From contig NZ_BCZE01000027.1 of NCBI RefSeq assembly GCF_001598555.1, forward strand, positions 38,055 through 102,054: DNA of 64,000 nt, in the 5' to 3' direction. The position numbers and the translations under genes were made by a program. Positions within the stretch are counted from its first letter, which is position 1. Each line of letters opens with the position of its first letter. Positions 24,697-33,258 of this stretch are shown piece after piece. The notes under the pieces were generated by a model that saw only the letters and a program-made list of their open reading frames with translations, was not told where the DNA came from and did no database searches. The stretch comes from Novosphingobium rosa NBRC 15208. GTDB taxonomy: Bacteria > Pseudomonadota > Alphaproteobacteria > Sphingomonadales > Sphingomonadaceae.

Positions 24697-26595
24697 TCAG
24701 AGGAACTCGGCCGGAATGTAGAGCGGCATGGAATCCTCCCACAGGCTGTCGGTCAGCAGGCGCTTGTTGCCGCCATCGGCATCCATCACGAAGATCTGGC
24801 CATAGGGCTGGAAGGTGAAGTCATAGATCGCCGCCTCATCGCGGAAACCATACATGCCGCTGGAATAGAGGATGCGGTTGTCATGGGTCCACACCGAATG
24901 GCCGTCATTGGCGCCGGTCTCCGTCAGGATGCGATAATCGCTGCCATCGGGCCGGATGGTGCAGACATGATAGTTTGCCGGGCCGAACTGACGGGTGAAG
25001 GTGATCAGTTCGCCATCGGGCGACCAGAAGGGCAGATTGTCCTTCTCTTGCGTCAGGACACGGGTGCTGTTGTCCTCCAGATCATGGATGCGCAGGCCGA
25101 AATGCCCCTCGCCCCAGACGCGGTAGACAATGTAACGCCCATCCGCCGAATAGCTGGGAAAGCCCGAATGCACCGTGCCATCGGTCAGCGCCTCATGGAA
25201 GGAACCGTCCACCCTGGCGCGCATCAGCACGGCCTTGTCATGGCCTTTGCGTTCCTGGAACCAGTTGCCGCATCCAAAGGCCGCCCATTGCCCATCGGGC
25301 GACCATGTCGGCTGGAATGCCCCGGCAATGCCCTTCTTGTTGAGCAGCGGATCGAGCCCGGCCTTGGCCGCGTCGAAGGCCACGACCTGATCGCTACCAT
25401 CCGCCTTCATCGTCACCACCGATGAATTGCCCAGCTGCTTCTGGGTGATCATCAGCCGCCCCTGGCGCGACAGCACCGGGAAAGTGTCGGTGGAGCGATA
25501 GTCCCAGTCCTCGTCCCAGCTGTAGAGCGGCTTGTTCTGGGCGCGAAAACCGAAGCCGACCTTCTCATAGACCACCTTCGTACCATCGGGCGACCAGCAG
25601 GGTGAGCGCAGCTGGCGCAGCACCGATGACGCGCCCGAGGTGTAATGCAGGCCGGTGGCCGCCTCTTTCTGCACCCATGCCGCATCGGTGGCGCGCATGC
25701 CGGGCCCGGCGCCGCCCGCCTTGATGAAATAGGCGACATCCTTGCCATTGGCCATGAACTGCGGGGCCAGCTTCAGATCGGGGCCGGTGGTATGCTCGAT
25801 GCGATCCTTGCCCGTCGCGGCGTCCACCGAGACGATCTGGGATGCGATCCGCCCGATCCATTCCGGGCGGCGCGCCCCCCATGTATGCTCCCGCTCCAGT
25901 TCGTAGAAGACGATCCGGCTGCCATCGGGCGACCATTTGGGCGATCCGAGGCAATAGCCCGGCTTCGAGACGAGCTGGCGCAGATCGCTGCCATCGGCGC
26001 GGATGACATAGATCGAGAGTTCCTGCGTATGCTCCCAGCCATGGCCATTGCTGTGCCCGGTCCAGCCGGTGTTGCGGTCGGACGAGAAAGCAATCCACGC
26101 GCCATCGGGGGACCAGGCGGGGCGGAAGGAGCAGTCTGGCGTTTCCGCATCGATTTTCGAGGTGTCGCCGCCGGTCAGTCTGCGCTTTTCACCCGTGGCG
26201 AGATCGACCACCCAGATGTTGGCGCGATAGCCATCGGCGGTGGACACGAAAGCACCCTTGCTGCCATCGGGCGAGAGCACCAGCGCATCTTCCACCGAAG
26301 GCGTCTCCACCACCGGCTGCACATCGCTGCCATCCGGACGGCAGCGGAAGACATCGGCCTGCCCATCGCCGTTGCGCTCGCTGGTAAAGCTGATCCACTG
26401 GCCATCGGGCGAGAAGCTGGCGTGATAGTCGAGGTTGCCCTCAGGCAGCAGCAGTCGCTCATCGCTACCGTCGGCATTGGCGATGTAGAGCGCGCTGGAG
26501 GAAGGGCCGATGCGGTTCATCAGCATCACGCCCTTTTTGGCGCCCTTCTCAGCGGGGATGCCCGGCGCGGCGCGGGTCTGTGGGTCGGTGTTCAA
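24697..26595 (-). CDS. PD40/TolB-like beta-propeller protein, cytosolic form
   Basis: A 632-residue protein built from many PD40-type propeller repeats, each with an SPDG signature (HASFSPDGQWISFTSERNG, LSPDGSKGAFVS, AWSPDGAWIAFSSDRN, KWSPDGSRIVFYE, CWSPDGTKVVYEK, TWSPDGQWAAFG, FWSPDGELITFTR). The conserved opening GVMLMNRIGPSSSALYIANADGSDERLL is shared with the paralogue at 40559. There is no signal peptide, unlike that paralogue. The start is TTG with GGAG 7 bases upstream. It follows the lactonase-like gene by 63 bases on the same strand. No peptidase domain follows the propeller. The role is unknown; substrate binding or lactone/oligomer processing is a guess. Confidence 0.72.
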   Translation of the reverse strand: MNTDPQTRAAPGIPAEKGAKKGVMLMNRIGPSSSALYIANADGSDERLLLPEGNLDYHASFSPDGQWISFTSERNGDGQADVFRCRPDGSDVQPVVETPSVEDALVLSPDGSKGAFVSTADGYRANIWVVDLATGEKRRLTGGDTSKIDAETPDCSFRPAWSPDGAWIAFSSDRNTGWTGHSNGHGWEHTQELSIYVIRADGSDLRQLVSKPGYCLGSPKWSPDGSRIVFYELEREHTWGARRPEWIGRIASQIVSVDAATGKDRIEHTTGPDLKLAPQFMANGKDVAYFIKAGGAGPGMRATDAAWVQKEAATGLHYTSGASSVLRQLRSPCWSPDGTKVVYEKVGFGFRAQNKPLYSWDEDWDYRSTDTFPVLSRQGRLMITQKQLGNSSVVTMKADGSDQVVAFDAAKAGLDPLLNKKGIAGAFQPTWSPDGQWAAFGCGNWFQERKGHDKAVLMRARVDGSFHEALTDGTVHSGFPSYSADGRYIVYRVWGEGHFGLRIHDLEDNSTRVLTQEKDNLPFWSPDGELITFTRQFGPANYHVCTIRPDGSDYRILTETGANDGHSVWTHDNRILYSSGMYGFRDEAAIYDFTFQPYGQIFVMDADGGNKRLLTDSLWEDSMPLYIPAEFL

Positions 26596-26658
26596 GGTAA
26601 CTCTCCGATCATGGAAAAGAGTGATCGATCGCCGCGGCAGCGGTGGATCGTAGCGCGG

Positions 26659-27741
26659 TCAGGCGCTGGCGAAAGCGAAGCTTGTGGGGGCACCAACCGC
26701 CAGCACGGCGGAGGTGGCGGTGAGCTGTCCGCTGGCGGGGTCCACCGCGAACAGGCGCACAAGGTTTGATGCCTGATTGGCCACCAGCAGCCAGCGGCCG
26801 GTCGGCGTGATCTCGACGGCCCAGGGCTTGTCCCCCCCTGCGTCGATGGTCTGCACAGGCGTCAGCTGGCCATCAGCAGCATCGATGGCGAAGACATGGA
26901 TCGCTCCCGTCCTGCGGTTCGTCGCGTAAAGAAAGCGCCCATCGGCGGACAGGGTGAAGCCGGCGGCACTGGGATCGCCCGGAGCATCGGGCGGATCGAG
27001 CCGGATCATGCCTTGCGGGGTGAGGCGCCCGGTCGCGGTATCCCAGCCATAGACGTAAATTTCGGCGGACAGCTCGGTCAGCAGATAGGCGAAGCGGCCA
27101 TCTTTGCCGAAAAGCAGCAGGCGCGGCCCGGCCCCGGCGGGCACCGCGACATGCAGATCGGGCGCATCCTCAAGGGCACGGCGCGCGGCATCGTAGCGAT
27201 GGAGGAAGATCCGGTCCGCGCCCATATCGGCCACGAGCAGAAAGCCCGCCGACGGGTCCAGCGTCACGCCATGGGCATGCGGGCCTTTCTGGCGCCGATG
27301 CGGCCCGCTCCCGCTGTTGACAAGGCGCGCGCAGACGGGCTGCACCACCCCTTGCGCCGAGATGGGCATCACCGCCACCTCGCCACCGCCGAAATTGGCG
27401 ACGAACAGCGTTTCCCCATCCGGGCCAAGAGCCAGATGCGTGGGCCCTCCCCCCCCGGAAGGCGCTTTGCCAAGGAGGGTCAGCCCCGCGCTTGCCCCAT
27501 CGATGCGAAAGCTCATGACGTCGCCGATGCGATCTCCGGCATTGCCCATTTCGCTCACGGCATGAAGAAGGCCCCGCCCGGTGTCGGCAAGCACCCAGGT
27601 CGGCCGATCGACCGCCGCCACCAGGCTGACCGGGCCGAGACGACCGGTGGCTTCGTCCAGACGGGTGGCATGAATGCCACCATCGGGCCCGCCGCCCTGC
27701 GTGCCGATGTAGACAATCGTTCCGAAAGGCTGGTCGTTCAT
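26659..27741 (-). CDS. 7-bladed beta-propeller lactonase-like protein (PF10282), cytosolic form
   Basis: A 360-residue propeller resembling 6-phosphogluconolactonase (Pgl type) and fungal carboxymuconate-lactonising enzyme. Marks: FGTIVYIGTQGGGPDGGIHATRLDEATG, ETLFVANFGGGEVAVMPI, SGPHRRQKGPHAHGVTLDP, LLVADMGADRIFLHRYD, AGPRLLLFGKDGRFAYLLTELS, FTLSADGRFLYATNRRTGAIHVFAID, KPWAVEITPTGRWLLVANQ. The catalytic-type GPHRRQ...PHAH and the Glu region are present. No signal peptide. It leads the PD40 gene. In an aromatic cluster, hydrolysis of a pyrone or muconolactone is an attractive but unproven role. Confidence 0.8.
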   Translation of the reverse strand: MNDQPFGTIVYIGTQGGGPDGGIHATRLDEATGRLGPVSLVAAVDRPTWVLADTGRGLLHAVSEMGNAGDRIGDVMSFRIDGASAGLTLLGKAPSGGGGPTHLALGPDGETLFVANFGGGEVAVMPISAQGVVQPVCARLVNSGSGPHRRQKGPHAHGVTLDPSAGFLLVADMGADRIFLHRYDAARRALEDAPDLHVAVPAGAGPRLLLFGKDGRFAYLLTELSAEIYVYGWDTATGRLTPQGMIRLDPPDAPGDPSAAGFTLSADGRFLYATNRRTGAIHVFAIDAADGQLTPVQTIDAGGDKPWAVEITPTGRWLLVANQASNLVRLFAVDPASGQLTATSAVLAVGAPTSFAFASA

Positions 27742-27948
27742 AAGGCGTCAGCCGGAAAAGCGACCGCACCCGACACTGCTATCATTCCGCTTTCCATCAC
27801 CCGCTCTTCTCGTGATTGCGGCCCGCCAGCCTGACATGGGCAGGCGCGGAGCGGACCGTTCTTTCGGGTGAAGTTTCGGGAAACGCAGCGCTTCGTGCAA
27901 GCGCTCGTCTGGCAACTCACTGTCGCGGATCATTGCCTAATCGGCGGA

Positions 27949-29199
27949 TTATTTGACCTGTTTCGGCGCGTCGAAACGCCGGGCGGCGCGCAATTCCGGA
28001 AACAGTCGCGACCATGCCGCCGCCACCAGAACCGAGCCCAGCCCGCCCACGACAACAGCGGCAACCGGCCCCAGCAGGGCGGCCATAAAGCCGCTCTCCG
28101 CCTCGCCCAATTCGTTGGAGGCCGAAATGAACAGGGTCGAGATGGCGCCTACCCGTCCGCGCATCTCATTGGGCGTGTGCAGCTGCATCAGCGACTGGCG
28201 GATCACCACCGAAACCATATCCGCCGCGCCGATCACGATCAGCGACAGCATCGACAGCGGCAACCATCGCGACAGCCCGAAGCCCATGGTCGCCACACCG
28301 AACACCGCCACGGCCACCAGCATCGCGCCGCCCACCTGATCGCGGAGCGGCCGCCAAGCGAACCACACGGCCATGGTGAGCGCCCCCACCGCGGGACTGG
28401 CGCGCAGCATGCCCAGCCCCTGCGGCCCGACATGCAGGATATCGCGGGCATAGGCGGGCAGGATCGCCGTGGCGCCCCCCAGCAGCACGGCAAACAGATC
28501 GAGCGAGATCGTTCCCAGCAGCAGGCGGTTGGTGAAGACATAGGACAGTCCCTCGCGCATCTGCTCGAAGGGATGGGCCGTGCTGCGCTCGGCGGCATTC
28601 ATGCGGGTGCGGATGGCGATCAGGCAGCACACGGCGACCAGCAGCAGCACCGCCGCCAGCCCGAAGGCGTAGCCCGGCCCCAGCGCATAGGCCATCCCGC
28701 CCAGCACCGGCCCCAGAATGGCTCCGGCCCGCCCGGCCATGGCATTGGTGGCGATCGCGCGCGGCAGCACCTCACGCGGGACCAGATTGGGGGCCAGCGC
28801 ATTCATCGAGGGCATATAGAAGGCGCGAAACACCCCCAGGGCAGTGGAGACAAGATAAAGCATCACCAGACTGACCGAACTGCCAAAGGCCAGCACCGTC
28901 AACAGCACCGCCCCCAACCATTGCACCATCAGGGACAGGCTGGCGATCAGCCGCCGGTCCACCCGATCCGCCACCAGCCCCGAAACCGGCGTGAGCAACA
29001 GCACCGGCAGGAACTGGAAAAAACCGATCAGGCCGAGCCGGAAAGCAGCCTCCTTCACGCTCATCGTCAGGCGCGCAACGTCGTACACCTGCCAGCCGAT
29101 CGACAGGACCATGCTGCTCTGCGCCAGCATCGCGAAAATGCGCGCGATCCAGAACAGGCGGAAGTCGCGATAGGCGAAGGGGAAGGTGCTGTCGGTCAC
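27949..29199 (-). CDS. MFS exporter, MFS_3/EntS-like
   Basis: A 416-residue permease with FPFAYRDFRLFWIARIFAMLAQSSMVLSIGWQVYD at the N-terminus, typical of EntS-like exporters. Further motifs are GLVADRVDRRLIASLSLMVQ, PSMNALAPNLVPREVLPRAIATNAMAGRAGAILGPVLGG, and a C-terminal half starting near LLGTISLDLFAVLLGGATAILPAYARDIL. The start is GTG with AGGA about 7 bases upstream. It is last in the minus-strand island, separated from the decarboxylase-like gene by repeat copy A, so it may be a separate transcript. Siderophore or aromatic efflux possible. Confidence 0.85.
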   Translation of the reverse strand: MTDSTFPFAYRDFRLFWIARIFAMLAQSSMVLSIGWQVYDVARLTMSVKEAAFRLGLIGFFQFLPVLLLTPVSGLVADRVDRRLIASLSLMVQWLGAVLLTVLAFGSSVSLVMLYLVSTALGVFRAFYMPSMNALAPNLVPREVLPRAIATNAMAGRAGAILGPVLGGMAYALGPGYAFGLAAVLLLVAVCCLIAIRTRMNAAERSTAHPFEQMREGLSYVFTNRLLLGTISLDLFAVLLGGATAILPAYARDILHVGPQGLGMLRASPAVGALTMAVWFAWRPLRDQVGGAMLVAVAVFGVATMGFGLSRWLPLSMLSLIVIGAADMVSVVIRQSLMQLHTPNEMRGRVGAISTLFISASNELGEAESGFMAALLGPVAAVVVGGLGSVLVAAAWSRLFPELRAARRFDAPKQVK

Positions 29200-29268
29200 A
29201 GTCGGTTCCTGACGCTGGACGTGCCGCGCTGCAAGATGGAAAGGCTGGGGGAGATATTAAAAATAGAA

Positions 29269-29526
29269 ATGCGAGGGGAGCGTCTTTGTTGGTCGCATCT
29301 CTCAAGAGAGATGCTCCGGGCCCTCGCGCTCCCATAACGTCTCCCGACGCATGGGCAGTAGCACCGCGATGATGCGCCCAGCCTCTCCACCTACACCACC
29401 GCAGGCAGGCCATCCTACTGTGCAAGCGCGCCGCAAGAAAGCCTGCGGCGCCAAGAATGCGTGCAGGACCGATAGGCAAGGCGCCAAGGCAGACAGTAAA
29501 GGGAGCGCGAGGGCGATGGCCCTCGC
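29269..29526 (-). repeat. structured intergenic repeat, copy A
   Basis: This fills most of the 350-base gap between the decarboxylase-like stop (29550) and the MFS start (29199). Outer arms CCCTCGCGCTCCC (29321-29333) and GGGAGCGCGAGGG (29501-29513) are exact inverted repeats. An inner pair CCGCAGGC/GCCTGCGG lies between them. A terminal hairpin GCGAGGGC/GCCCTCGC (29507-29526) is followed on the plus strand by ATTTCTCTTTT. A further hairpin at 29295-29314 has arms GCATCTCTC and GAGAGATGC around AA. Copies B (32110-32357) and C (37983-38187) share the order and much sequence. It may end the decarboxylase-like transcript or act as a structured 3' UTR. Confidence 0.8.
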
Positions 29527-29549
29527 ATTTCTCTTTTACTTCCCGAATC

Positions 29550-30446
29550 TTACCCCAGATTCCCGGTCGTTTCGTCAAAAAGCTCGTCCACCGACAGCTT
29601 GCGCGGGATGATCTTCTGCTCGAAGGCCCAGTCGATGGCCAGTTGCAGGCCCTTTTCATTGGCCGCGCGGCCCATCGGCGGGAAAGGATCGGACACGCCG
29701 CCTTCGGTAAGGTCTCGGCTTTCCTGCACCATGCGGTAGAGTTCGCGCACCACGTCGGGGCGGTTCCTCGAAATCTCCTCATGCACCACGAAGATGTGGT
29801 TGATGGGCACCACGCCCTCGCGCGCGAACCAGTCCTTGGCGGCGTTGAAAGGATCGGGGACGAGACGCTCGACACGCGAATCCTTGGGCAGGTCGATGCC
29901 CTGCAGCGTGGCCTTCAGTTCGCCGTCGAGCATCATCTGGCCGATGTCGCTGCCCTTGGGCAGGCGTTCGCAATTGGCCGGATCGGTGTATTCGAGAAGG
30001 TGCCCCTCGCCCACGGTGCACCAGGTCACCTTGTTGAGGTCCACGCCATATTCGTGCTGCAGAATGCCGCGCACCCACAGGCCGGTGGTCTGGGCATAGG
30101 TGCGCACGCCCACACGCGTGCCCTCGATGTCCTTGGGGCTGACATGGCCCAGCTCGCGGTTGAAGCCCGCGCAGTGATGCTGAAAACGGCCCGAGATCGG
30201 CGCGGGCAGCATCACATAGGGCTTACCGTAGCACCTGGCCTGCAGATAGGTGACGATGGCCAGCTCGCCGCAATCGAAGGCGTTTTCGCGCAGCATCGGC
30301 TTGAAGCCGTTCTGCGCCGGGCTGGGGCCGCAGATGTCCAGCTTGACGATATCGGAGGTAACACGGCCCTCGCGCAGCGCCTTGGTGACGGGATAGTCGT
30401 CGATGTTGGCGCGCAGGGTCAGCACGTCAGCGGTGGTGTCGGTCAT
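29550..30446 (-). CDS. 4,5-dihydroxyphthalate decarboxylase-like protein (copy 1)
   Basis: A 298-residue protein of the periplasmic-binding-protein-like fold that includes 4,5-dihydroxyphthalate decarboxylase (Pht5) and NMT1-type binding proteins. Marks: ALREGRVTSDIVKLDICGP, ENAFDCGELAIVTYLQARCYGKPYVMLPAPISGRFQHHCAGFN, PKDIEGTRVGVRTYAQTTGLWVRGILQHEYGVDLNKVTW, and PINHIFVVHEEISRNRPDVVRELYRM. No signal peptide or lipobox, which favours a cytosolic enzyme over a transport protein. ATG 30446 has AAAGGGAAGAGG upstream. It is 18 bases downstream of the ThDP enzyme. Likely decarboxylates a ring or ring-fission carboxylate; substrate unknown. Confidence 0.75.
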   Translation of the reverse strand: MTDTTADVLTLRANIDDYPVTKALREGRVTSDIVKLDICGPSPAQNGFKPMLRENAFDCGELAIVTYLQARCYGKPYVMLPAPISGRFQHHCAGFNRELGHVSPKDIEGTRVGVRTYAQTTGLWVRGILQHEYGVDLNKVTWCTVGEGHLLEYTDPANCERLPKGSDIGQMMLDGELKATLQGIDLPKDSRVERLVPDPFNAAKDWFAREGVVPINHIFVVHEEISRNRPDVVRELYRMVQESRDLTEGGVSDPFPPMGRAANEKGLQLAIDWAFEQKIIPRKLSVDELFDETTGNLG

Positions 30447-30464
30447 GAACCTCTTCCCTTTGTT

Positions 30465-32006
30465 TTACAGACAGACTTCGATGAGCGCCGGGCCGCTTTC
30501 GCCCACGGTGCGCACCATCTGGGCATGGAAATCCTCGGCAGTTTCCACGCGCACGCTGGGCACGCCCATGCTGGTGCCCATGGCCACCCAGTCGATGCGC
30601 GGATTGCCGATGTCGATCATCGCCAGCGCCTGAGGGCCCGGCGCGCCAAAGCCCATGTTGGCATATTCGCTCTTGAGGATCTGGTAAGAGTGGTTGGCGA
30701 AGACGATGGTGGTGACGTTCAGGCTTTCACGCGCCTGCGTCCATAGCGACTGGATCGTATACATCGCGCTGCCATCGCCCACGATGGTGAAGACGCGGCG
30801 ATCCGGGCAAGCCACCGCCGCTCCGGTGGCGACAGGCGTGCCATAGCCGATCGAGCCGCCCATGTTCTGGATGGTATCATGCGGCAGGGCGCCCGCCGTC
30901 AGCCCCATCGACTGGCGGCCGGTGGTCAGCGATTCATCGACCAGAATGCAGTGTTCCGGCATGGCCGCGGCCAGCGCATGGGCGATGCTGGTGGGGTCCA
31001 GCTTGCCCTGCGGCACCGGCGTTTCGATGCGCGGCTGCAGGATTGGCGCGGTGTTGGTAGCCCCCAGAGCATCCAGCAGCATCTCCAGCGCCTTGGCACT
31101 GTCCTCGCCGGTTTCGGACAGGGTGTGAACAGCGGCATCGGGATGCTTGAGCAGGCTGGGCGAGCCGGGATAGCTGAAAAAGGCAATCGGCTCGGTGGTT
31201 TCCAGCGTGATGATGTGGCGGAAGGGCGCCAGATACTCCAGCGCGGCGGGCACGAAATAGGGGATGCGCTCCAGCGGCGCGCGGCCCGCGCCGCGCTCGA
31301 TCCGGGCAGTGAAGAACTGCGTGGCGATGCGCGCGCCGGTAGCGGCGGCAAGACGGCCCGCCAGTTCGACAGCGGGACCATGGGTGGCAAGGCCCGCCAG
31401 AATGACCAGCACGGGCTCCTGCGCACCCTTGATGGTGCGGGCGATATGGTCGATCCGCTCCTGACTGGGGGCTGGCGGTTCGGGCAGTTCGATGGGGAAA
31501 CCGGGCACCTCGCCCGCATCGCCCCAACTGGTGTCGCCCGGCAGGATCAGCGTGGCAATCTTGCCCGGGCGCGCGGCGGTGACGGCGCGATAGGCATCAT
31601 AGGCCAGCGTTTTCGCCGTATCCGTGCGCCGCACCCAATGGCACAGCGGGCGCGCCAGCCCCTCGATATCGGACTTCAAGGGCGCATCATACTTCAGGTG
31701 ATGCGTGGCATGCTCGCCGATGATGTTGACCATCGCGCTGCCCGCGCGCTTGGCGTTGTGAATGTTCGACAGGCCATTGGCCAGACCCGGCCCCAGATGC
31801 AGCAGCGTGGAGGCCGGCGTGCCCTTCATGCGGTAATAGCCATCCGCCGCGCCCGTCGCCACGCCCTCATACAGGCACAACACCGAGCGCATCGCGGGGT
31901 TCTCCAGCGCGGCCAGAAAATGCATCTCCGACGTGCCCGGATTGGCGAAGCAAACATCCACCCCCTGCGCGACCAGCGTGGTGACAAGGCTTTCCGATCC
32001 GTTCAT
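30465..32006 (-). CDS. ThDP-dependent enzyme, acetolactate synthase/benzoylformate decarboxylase family
   Basis: A 513-residue enzyme with the three-domain layout of the ThDP family. The N-terminal Pyr domain has VDVCFANPGTSEMHFLAAL, CLYEGVATGAADGYYRM and HLGPGLANGLSNIHNAKRAGSAMVNIIGEH. A central domain follows (about 190-320). The C-terminal PP domain has NMGGSIGYGTPVATGAAVACPDRRVFTIVGDGSAMYTIQSLWTQARESLNVTTIVFAN, the GDG...N diphosphate motif. It probably decarboxylates or carboligates a 2-oxoacid from ring cleavage. It is transcribed before the decarboxylase-like gene (18-base gap), with repeat copy B and the aldolase gene upstream. Related orphan acetolactate-synthase-like proteins are often of unknown substrate. 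Confidence 0.88.
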   Translation of the reverse strand: MNGSESLVTTLVAQGVDVCFANPGTSEMHFLAALENPAMRSVLCLYEGVATGAADGYYRMKGTPASTLLHLGPGLANGLSNIHNAKRAGSAMVNIIGEHATHHLKYDAPLKSDIEGLARPLCHWVRRTDTAKTLAYDAYRAVTAARPGKIATLILPGDTSWGDAGEVPGFPIELPEPPAPSQERIDHIARTIKGAQEPVLVILAGLATHGPAVELAGRLAAATGARIATQFFTARIERGAGRAPLERIPYFVPAALEYLAPFRHIITLETTEPIAFFSYPGSPSLLKHPDAAVHTLSETGEDSAKALEMLLDALGATNTAPILQPRIETPVPQGKLDPTSIAHALAAAMPEHCILVDESLTTGRQSMGLTAGALPHDTIQNMGGSIGYGTPVATGAAVACPDRRVFTIVGDGSAMYTIQSLWTQARESLNVTTIVFANHSYQILKSEYANMGFGAPGPQALAMIDIGNPRIDWVAMGTSMGVPSVRVETAEDFHAQMVRTVGESGPALIEVCL

Positions 32007-32109
32007 CGCGTTCCATCCATTTTGCGGCGGGCATGGTCCCGCAGCCCGTCATCGGGAAGAAAGGCCTCCGACACCAATTGGAAGGGGCCGTGGGGTGATT
32101 GATTTGAAG

Positions 32110-32357
32110 GGGAAGTCCTTGTTGGTCGCATTCCTCAAGAGGAATGCTCCGGGCCCTCGCGCTCCCGGAACGTCTTCCGACGGTAGGGCAGTGGCGCCCG
32201 ATCCTTGCGCCGAACCTCTCCACCTGCACCACCAAAAAGCGCCGCAGGCCTGAAATCCGACAGCGCAGTCTTGGCGGCGCTGCGACCTTGCTCCAACGCC
32301 GAACCCGTAACGCCAAGGCCGACAAAAACCGGGAGCGCGAGGGTGTAACACCCTCGC
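32110..32357 (-). repeat. structured intergenic repeat, copy B
   Basis: Lies in the 367-base gap between the aldolase stop (32374) and the ThDP enzyme start (32006). Exact outer arms are at 32154-32166 and 32331-32343 (CCCTCGCGCTCCC/GGGAGCGCGAGGG). Internal arms are GCGCCGC/GCGGCGC. The end hairpin is at 32337-32357 (GCGAGGGTG, TAA, CACCCTCGC). The tail hairpin at 32128-32147 has arms GCATTCCTC and GAGGAATGC around AA. Relative to copy A, two stem positions changed together with their partners (C-G to T-A and T-A to C-G), while the bases on both sides are the same. No reading frame in the gap is convincing. Confidence 0.8.
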
Positions 32358-32373
32358 ACCTTCCCTTGTTTTC

Positions 32374-33228
32374 TTAATACCCGGCCATCTCCCGCGCCTG
32401 CCCGATCACGCCATAGGACCGCTGAGGCGCGCTCATCAGGAAGCGATAGCCCTCACCCAGCAGGCGCTCGACATTCTTGGCATTGGTGTGCGGGTTGCCG
32501 ACCACGACATTGTGCTTCTTGCAGGTCTCGACGATCTTTGCCATCGCGCCCAGCACTTCGGGATGCTCATACTGGCGGGCATAGCCCAGCTCCTGCGACA
32601 GATCTCCCTCACCGATCAGGCAGAAGCCGATGCCGGGCACATTGGCCAGCATGTCGTCGAGATTTTCGATCGCCTCGATGCTCTCGATCATCAGCCCGAC
32701 CAGCAGCTCACCCTCAGGCGCCAGCGGCCAGACATCGGCCTTGGCGTAATAGTCGGGCTGGCTCAGCCCCCAATAGCGGGCCGCCGTGGCGGGGCCATCG
32801 CCACGCACGCCCTTGGGCTCATACAGGGGCGCGTTTTTCGGGCGGGCATAGCGGCAGGCGGCCACGGCGTTGTAGGCCTGCTGCACCGTCTTCACATGCG
32901 GCGTGATGATGCCATAAACGCCGCGATCCAGCGACTGCTTGGCCTGCCACTGGTCCATCTCGCCGCCGTTCGAAGGAATGCGCACCAGCGGCGTCACCGC
33001 TGGGGCGACCGTGGCCGCGCCATGGATCTGCTTGCGGTTGAGCAGATATTGCAGGAAATCGCCCAGCGCGGACATATCGAAGGGATTATGCTCCATTTCC
33101 ACGACCAGCCCGTCATAGGGGCTGTCCGACAGGTCGATGGCGCTCTGCTTGTCCGATTTGGCGAAGCAGGTGAAGGCGGGCTTGCCCTCCTCGAAAGCGC
33201 GGATGATGCCGTTCAGGCGATTGCTCAT
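32374..33228 (-). CDS. HpcH/HpaI family class II aldolase
   Basis: A 284-residue metal-dependent pyruvate-type aldolase. Marks: PYDGLVVEMEHNPFDMSAL (conserved DGxVxExEH block), PLVRIPSNGGEMDQWQAKQSLDRGVYGIITPHVKTVQQA, and the metal-site region GLMIESIEAIENLDDMLANVPGIGFCLIGEGDLSQELG with Glu and Asp ligands. Related enzymes cleave 4-hydroxy-2-oxo acids to pyruvate plus an aldehyde or oxo acid, which is the type of final step needed after LigJ (CHA aldolase in the 4,5-cleavage pathway is LigK in SYK-6, a different family). ATG 33228 has AAAGGA. It follows the dioxygenase by 30 bases, so the two are probably co-transcribed. Confidence 0.87.
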   Translation of the reverse strand: MSNRLNGIIRAFEEGKPAFTCFAKSDKQSAIDLSDSPYDGLVVEMEHNPFDMSALGDFLQYLLNRKQIHGAATVAPAVTPLVRIPSNGGEMDQWQAKQSLDRGVYGIITPHVKTVQQAYNAVAACRYARPKNAPLYEPKGVRGDGPATAARYWGLSQPDYYAKADVWPLAPEGELLVGLMIESIEAIENLDDMLANVPGIGFCLIGEGDLSQELGYARQYEHPEVLGAMAKIVETCKKHNVVVGNPHTNAKNVERLLGEGYRFLMSAPQRSYGVIGQAREMAGY

Positions 33229-33258
33229 GGAATTGTCCTTTAAGAATGTGGGAATGCC

